Part shown: piece by piece, positions 58,386 to 64,000 of the stretch
Numbering within the stretch: the stretch's first letter is position 1
Layout: each line of letters begins with the position of its first letter
Source: Cristatella mucedo
Lineage: Eukaryota > Bryozoa > Phylactolaemata > Cristatellidae
Assembly (NCBI GenBank): GCA_009760855.2
Contig: WPIO01000296.1
Location: 52,987-116,986 of the forward strand
Reading direction: 5' to 3'
Length of the DNA: 64,000 bases
The notes under the pieces: model-generated
Databases searched by the model: none
What the model saw: the letters and a program-made list of their open reading frames with translations, nothing else
What the model was told of the DNA's origin: nothing
Position numbers and translations under genes: made by a program

Positions 58386-58749
58386 TAGTACGAATATTTT
58401 CAGTAATGCATCCTTTAAATAATCTCTGATAAAAAATGAAGAAAGTAAATGGGGCGGTAGTTTGCTTTGACCTGTAAATTCATTCCTGGCTTTGCAATTA
58501 TAAGTCTGATGATGGACGATCTGGGTACTACAAATTAGCAAATAAGCATTGCAAATCAATCATACTTATGCCTGTATTAAGTGTATATGTCAGTGAAGAT
58601 CAAAGAAGAGACGGTATATTGTCTGCAGAAGATGAGCTGTTCTTACTAAAATGTATTAACATAGCTACTTCACATGTGAAACCTCGGAAAATCTCTCAAT
58701 GAATTAAGGTCAAAAGTTGCAACTCAACTACTGCTTAAGTTTCAGGGGC

Positions 58750-59170
58750 TTAAATACGGCACGAATATGAGCAATTTTTCAACTGAGAAGGCTGAAAACT
58801 TGCAGGCCGAGGTTTTCCGGTCTCGGGAGTGTAACCTCTCAGAATAAGCAAGCAAATCCCATGCCGACTTTTAACTCTGCCTTTAATTCGACTCCCAGGA
58901 AGTTCGTTTTCGAGGGAAAGTACGGCGGAACAGGAACAGTAAACTAGACTGACAAATGATCCGATTTGGTCAGCCAGCAAACAACAAGTTCAGTGGGACA
59001 GACATCTTAAGTAATAATGAAATCCAAGATGTGGTCACCCGATATCAGGAGTATGATTTAAGTGTTACACCAAACCAAAGCTCTCCAAGAAGTCACGAAA
59101 TGAGCAGACCTGGCTGTTGGTAGGGTTGTTAAAGTGAATCTGAAGAATCCTGGAATATTGAGTTGACAGT
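58750..59170 (-). mobile_element. LINE-B endonuclease and linker, decayed
   Basis: Minus strand. Sequence matches the LINE-B copy at 24.3-25.07 kb in order (FTEKIVHVRAS-, FTVPAPS- and GDFN-adjacent regions, the ATGAGCAGACCTGGCTGTTG word), with many indels. Confidence 0.6.
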
Positions 59171-61586
59171 CTCACACGAATATCTGGACGACGAAAAACT
59201 ACAGAAAATACTTCATAAATAAGGTTGGTCAGCCAGAATTTGATCTATTATTACAGCTGCGCAATTCAAGGTTTTTAATGGGGACCTGGGAGCTAAGAAT
59301 CAGTGAAAGAAGGGGAGAGACTCTATGTTAGCTCGGAATGCTAAGGAGATCATTGTGCACCACCGCAGAGCTGAATCTGAAGCATAATTAGCTTTTTAGG
59401 TTGGTTAGAGTTTACTTAGAATGTCGAGAATTGTGACATGCAAGTTAAACTTGTCTGTCACTAGATCTAAAAGCACCTTATGGGAAATGCAGCAGTGGAA
59501 CTTCAGTGAAGTTTTTTAGCTATTGCTGGTCTTTGTAGCTTTATTGACAAGTAACCTTGCTATGACAATTTCGATCGATACCTAGATGAGACCTTTACCT
59601 GAGGATCTACTTATAAAGTTAGCTAGAAATACCATCGACAAATATATGCATTATAAAGGAAGTAACAGGTTATGGAGTAAGGAGGAGGGCTAGTAGTCTT
59701 CTGTAACTGGGAGATTCTACTTCAAGATTAGCTTAGTATTGGCACGCTTGAAGGTAGACTGTTAGATACAGAAAATGAACTGGGGGAAAGTTCACTGGGG
59801 ATGCACTTGAGGAAGAGTAAGGCTGCGGGAGTGTTATCTTCGCAATGGACTATTCTGCCTTATTTTAACTCTTGAAAATTAGGTAGAGAAGGAATCTGCT
59901 AGCTCGCGTCACAGATCACAGCGTGAGGAGCTGAAGGTAAAGTGCTTGATGCGATGGCTTATGGTCAAATAAGCATTTTCTAATTGTGCACAAATTATTT
60001 CACCTCGGGTTTACAGAGCCTGTAGCTGGCACTAGTTTAAATGGATATGCATGATTAAAATACTTCCCCGTGAGCCGCATCTGGGGTAGCTAGTTCTGAT
60101 AATCGACTGTTGAGTGCTTTTTCAAACTTAGGTTAAGTAATCCGTGCAGTTGATTGTCTGCAGTAAGCCATCGGCTGCCTGACCTAATGCTTACTCTGAG
60201 GAGCAAAGTTTATTCAGTAGTCAATTACTTTAGTTATGCACACAAAAAGAGTGAGCTCAAATCAGATACAGAATCGATCATTAGAAACTAGAAAGATAAT
60301 ATCGACTACAAGCTTTTAATGTTTCCTGATTAAATGCTGTATTTGGACGCATAGGGTGACACAAACTGCAGGCTGGATAAGATCCGCATGCATTCAAATC
60401 AATTGCCTTGAACTGTGAATTTGATCATAAACAGGAGCTCTAAGAGAGAAATGGCTGCTCGGGTATGTTCCAAGGGTAAGGAGGTTGATTGTTACGAGAA
60501 AATATCGAGGATTTGAATTATGAGGTATAAGTAACCCGTCTGGATATAGATTGAGTTTTCCGAGTGCACTACACAAATGAACTTTTTAAACATTATGTTA
60601 ATGATACAGTCCTTATAAAAAATGAATGCATTACCGATCAGCAAAAAGGGAAAGGTTTGAAGCAAAATTTATGCAAAAACCTCATAGTATGAGACAGAAA
60701 TCTCTTCTACAACATAGAATAATAAATATGTGATACCAGTAAAAATAAAAAGACTTTGCACCTCGCGTTACAAATTACTGCTGCAGGTGGTAGTTTGTGT
60801 AAACGCATCTTTATGTTAAAGTGATTAACTCAGGCTTTCTACCCATCGTTCACGTGCTTTAAATCAGCAGTTGCCTTCAAGAGTGTTTTCCCGACAGTTG
60901 TCTCAGGGAATTGGTAAATTCTGCAGAATACCCACCTTCCAACCAATATATATGAAATTTGAAATATAAGCTGGCCTTGACAAGTTCTAAAGGATGCTAG
61001 TTTTTCATGGTGGTCGACGTCGTAAGTATAGCAGCAAGCCGCAAGTCCCTGAACTTGACTTTTGCAGGTGCATGCTAAGTTGACGAGTCACGTCACATAC
61101 ATTTTTTATTTTCATTTTAGATACAGCGTCCGTTAGAATTAAGGGCCCCCGACTTTTGAGGGCGTTGGAATAATTTTTAAGTGCCTGATGATGAATCTAT
61201 GAGCTTTACCAAAAAGTCCATTTTTAATGAACAGGGAGCAGCCTGACCTTACCTATTACAGGTTATCAGAAGTTCAACACGACAGCTATGGATGCATCAA
61301 AAGAGCTTGTGGTTTGTGCGACTTTGCATGCCAATCGTTCCGTTGGTATTGGAGATATATCAATAAATGTTCTGTGAATGAAATTAATTCCGTAGACCAG
61401 GGAATAACTCCCAAACCCTCAGGCATTTCCTCAATTTACTGTATAGATGGTCAGTTTATCTAGAAAGATGAATTCTAAAATCCCACACTATGAGGCCGAA
61501 ATCATTTCTGGAATATAGGATCAAGATGACACATCATGTAAATGTAAGAATATTTCGTACCAGGAGTTGTGGATGCACAACTACAG
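59171..61586. other. Mostly decayed sequence, one LINE-A remnant
   Basis: Near 60110-60230 (minus) the words TTTTCAAACTTAGGTTAAGTAA and GTAAGCCATCGGCTGCCTGA match the LINE-A linker (DGLWFT region). A plus-strand 78-codon frame at 61227-61463 is unrecognised. The rest is featureless to my reading. Confidence 0.35.
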
Positions 61587-61698
61587 CTGGTAGCTTGGTC
61601 TTGAAGGTAATATCAAACGAAGAATCTCCACTGACTTCTTCGGAACGACTACAAACTGTTAAAAATCTGAGCTCGGAACAAACGACGACAGGGTGGGT
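61587..61698 (+). CDS. Candidate isolated exon
   Basis: Plus strand: acceptor-like CACAACTACAG before 61587 and consensus donor GTAAGT after 61698. The 112-base interval is open (phase 1 in, phase 2 out), reading GSLVLKVISNEESPLTSSER and LQTVKNLSSEQTTTGW. The composition is protein-like, but no domain is recognised and no partner exon was found on this strand, so it may be chance. Confidence 0.2.
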
Positions 61699-62104
61699 GT
61701 AAGTTACGGTTGGGTGTTAGCTCGTTGCAGCCAGGTCAAAAAAGTGAAAGCTCCACCAAGAACCCGATATTCTCAGAGGTTTATCGTGCGTTGAAAGCTC
61801 ATACCGTCAGTGCAAACGGACGCTGGAGTTGAGAGAGACCTGATGAATAATAAGTTTAAGTAACTCAGTGCTGTGCTTGAGAGAGGCTGTGATGAATGAA
61901 TTCAGACTAGGCTGGAACAATAAAATGTCGATTTGATATGACTAGACGTGTAGCTGGATAATTATAAATTAAAGAACCCTGGAATAAGCAATCAAAACCG
62001 CAAATAATTTTAAGAACAGTGAGGAAACTCTAAAAGGTACCCACGATAGTACCAAATAACAAGGTCAGTAGGAGTTGGCAAAGCTTGAGTTACGTAACGT
62101 AATT

Positions 62105-62585
62105 TAAGGTAATGTATCCTCGTCTGTAACACCTCAAAGCAACAAAGACAATGTGGGTGTCACGCATGAGAGTTTTGGAAAGCACACTCACAGCCTACGC
62201 GGCTTTTGGTATGCATTGGGTAGCCAACAGATTTCATCTCGCACAACAAGGAAAAATGGAAAGCGTAGCAGAGTCATGAGAGCAGTTGAGGTAAAGAGTA
62301 GCACGGAATTAGCAGCTCAGGACCGCTGATTAGGGGAGCCGTATTCGGCAGCAGGAGAGTAGCTGTCGTTGGGGAAGGACCGTGGAAGAGAGTTCCACAG
62401 TCTAGAACCAGCAGAGCCAAAGCTTTTGTAGCCAACGATCTTTAAGCGAAGGAATAAAACAGCTTATTTATTTTCCATACAAGACCTGAGGGCATAAACA
62501 GGCTGAAACTGGTGTAGCAGTTCAGCTAGGTATCGAGGAGCCAAGCCGTGGCAGGCCTTGTGGGTCAACGTAAGGACTTGCGAGT
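62105..62585 (-). mobile_element. LINE-B 3' part
   Basis: Minus strand: tail of ATTAC-type words at 62105, 3' UTR, ESRLGCECA-equivalent and WNSLP-equivalent regions, ending near HGLAPRYLAEL. Several indels make it older than the copies at 43 and 47 kb. Confidence 0.8.
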
Positions 62586-63665
62586 AACGGCCGGCTCAGA
62601 CGAAGAACCTTAGACCAATAGTTTGACTAGAACGGTAGAGCATTCCGAATAGACAGTAGGCACAAGATACAGGTATTTTCCCACAAAGCCAAGGGCTAAT
62701 ATTCGAGACTCCTCGATTGTGTTTCGGAATCCCTAATCTGCCTAATTGTGCTTGAACTTCGACGAACTTTACTATAACCGTACGCCTTCTTATAATCTTA
62801 ATACCAATATATTAATTTTCAAACTGTATATATTTACGTAAAAGCAACAATTCATTTGAATGGCACACTAAGAGAAAAAACCTAAAACTAGGTTTACATG
62901 GAAGAAGAAACATGCTTAGGAGCTGATCTAGTGAAGTTTGCATAAACGTGGCAGATAAAATTGACAATTTAACAACATGGAAATGAGATATTCTTGAGCA
63001 AGTGTCACAACAATGTCATGAATGGCGGTTTATTAGTTCTGGCTTAAGAATTGGTAGATTGGGCCAAACTTCAGCCATAGTAACCAATTACATCATCCAT
63101 GTACAGTGGAAATCATTCGGGCCTGCTTAGATAGGTATAGTTCAGCCAAGAACCCGTTCGTGAATTTCTGACTTTCTTAAAACTTTGTAAAGTCGCTTTA
63201 GACAACTCTCCCTGCTCGTGCTTTAGGCAAATAAAGTTAGTTCCAAACCCCAAGTTCTGTCATGAAAATCCTAATTGCTAACCCACACCAAAACCCCTTC
63301 TCATTTTCACTTGCTGTGTGTAAGTGATGTGTTACCATCAACTTTCTCTTACTGTTCAAATTTACGCTCGATGATTTTCTCATTCCGAATTTAAAATAGG
63401 AAATACTTCTTAACCACGCAAGTCTTCATATAAACAGTTAAGCTGACTTACGACATTAGCTCCTAAGACTATCTCAAATCCTTTGAAGCATATGCCATCA
63501 TGACTTGTTGAAAACAACTCTTCATGCTTTTGTGTTGTCAAACTGGGAAAGATACACTTGATGAATCACACTGTAGGCCACACTGTCTGTCGACCACGAG
63601 CAAACTGCTCTGAAGCCATGCAAATCACCACAAACTAAACCAGTAATAGTAGGAATGACACATAC
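62586..63665. other. No firm gene
   Basis: A minus-strand frame open for about 70 codons (about 62590-62820) lacks a start, motif or fitting splice sites. A short plus-strand LINE-A word (IIRACLDRYS) lies near 63110-63145. No cytoplasmic exon following the transmembrane exon was found. Confidence 0.3.
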
Positions 63666-63789
63666 CTCCAGATAAAGACAACGATTGAGGAGCCAATCAG
63701 AGCTCCCAGAACCAGAGCTCCAATTATGCTGCCGGCGAGCATAGTAGTCAGGTTTGCACAAGTAGGTGTTATGTGAACCGATGGGCTCG
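63666..63789 (-). CDS. Transmembrane exon of an upstream membrane protein
   Basis: Minus strand: acceptor TCTCTACCAG before 63789 and donor GTATGT after 63666. The 124-base exon (phase 1 in, phase 2 out) encodes a short extracellular part with one Cys and an NLT sequon, then MLAGSIIGALVLGALIGSS and IVVFIWR, about 24 hydrophobic residues with small-residue spacing (GxxxG-like) ending in Trp-Arg at the membrane edge. This is a single-pass anchor typical of type I receptors. The phase 1 entry suits modular ectodomains like gene X. Because transcription runs leftward, this anchor comes before gene X and so belongs to a different gene entering from the right. Confidence 0.6.
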
Positions 63790-63884
63790 CTGGTAGAGAT
63801 TCGTCGAAAAGCATACAAAAGTCACGCATTTCGGAAAAAATCTGGCACTAGATCATTGGAGTAGCAAAACACTGAAGCTCACAC

Positions 63885-64000
63885 AGCCTGGAACACTTCT
63901 TGCCAACATGCACTGGCTACCAGTCAAGCAATGGATTGACTTCAAGGTTTCGTCGCTCACTTTTAGGTAACTTCATTCTTTGGCTCCAGCCTATCTCTCA
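63885..64000 (+). mobile_element. LINE-A C-terminal region, cut by window end
   Basis: Plus strand: the phrase CACTGGCTACCAGTCAAGCA and KVSSLTFR.LHSLAPAYLS-equivalents. Continues beyond the window. It lies in the intron just 5' of the transmembrane exon. Confidence 0.8.

Noticed and set aside
62590-62820. Open minus-strand stretch of about 70 codons
   Set aside because: No start, no splice borders, no recognisable motif; next to a truncated LINE-B.

Overview
The window looks like a repeat-rich stretch of an invertebrate animal genome. Genes are split into short exons with GT-AG borders, non-LTR retrotransposons and tRNA-derived SINEs dominate, and the exons encode animal extracellular modules (EGF-like, F-type lectin/discoidin-like, fibronectin-III-like, a membrane anchor). 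A sponge or another early-branching or marine invertebrate would fit, but the sequence alone does not fix the species. There is no sign of bacterial operons, CRISPR or phage.

The main gene ('gene X', minus strand) runs from at least 20.65 kb down past the left edge. Its exons read, 5' to 3': EGF-like (20526-20651), first half of an F-type lectin domain (15961-16185), second half (13484-13714), cysteine-rich EGF-like (10430-10582), FN3-like (8033-8398), a short cysteine-bearing exon (5789-5871), and an FN3-like domain in two exons (2809-2963, 963-1116). Outer introns are phase 1, and the joins from 20.6 kb to 5.8 kb keep one frame. This is the signature of a modular secreted or membrane receptor. 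Exons are missing between 5.8 and 3.0 kb, and both gene ends lie outside what I can see.

Three other genic signals occur. 'Gene Y' (minus) has three exons in compatible phase at 48821-48873, 47028-47112 and 46699-46745 (stop). A transmembrane exon (63666-63789, minus) belongs to a gene entering from the right. A CpG-rich, decayed coding-like stretch lies at 29.66-30.33 kb.

The rest is mostly mobile DNA. LINE-A is a CR1/L2-type element ending in a conserved hairpin and (ATT)n; its most complete copy is at 37.8-41.43 kb. LINE-B is a second CR1/L2-type family ending in an ATTAC-type tail; its best copy is at 22.48-25.19 kb. SINE-B is a tRNA-derived SINE that carries the LINE-A 3' hairpin. SINE-A is another tRNA-derived SINE, present as a tandem trimer inside the 37.8 kb LINE-A. 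From about 31.5 to 36.0 kb there is an old tandem satellite of about 170-bp units rich in CAATCCACTG-type words.

The most notable items are the hairpin with compensatory changes shared by LINE-A and SINE-B, the diverged satellite, the phase-1 lectin/EGF/FN3 gene, and two LINE-A copies sharing one frameshift at the catalytic YADD motif.
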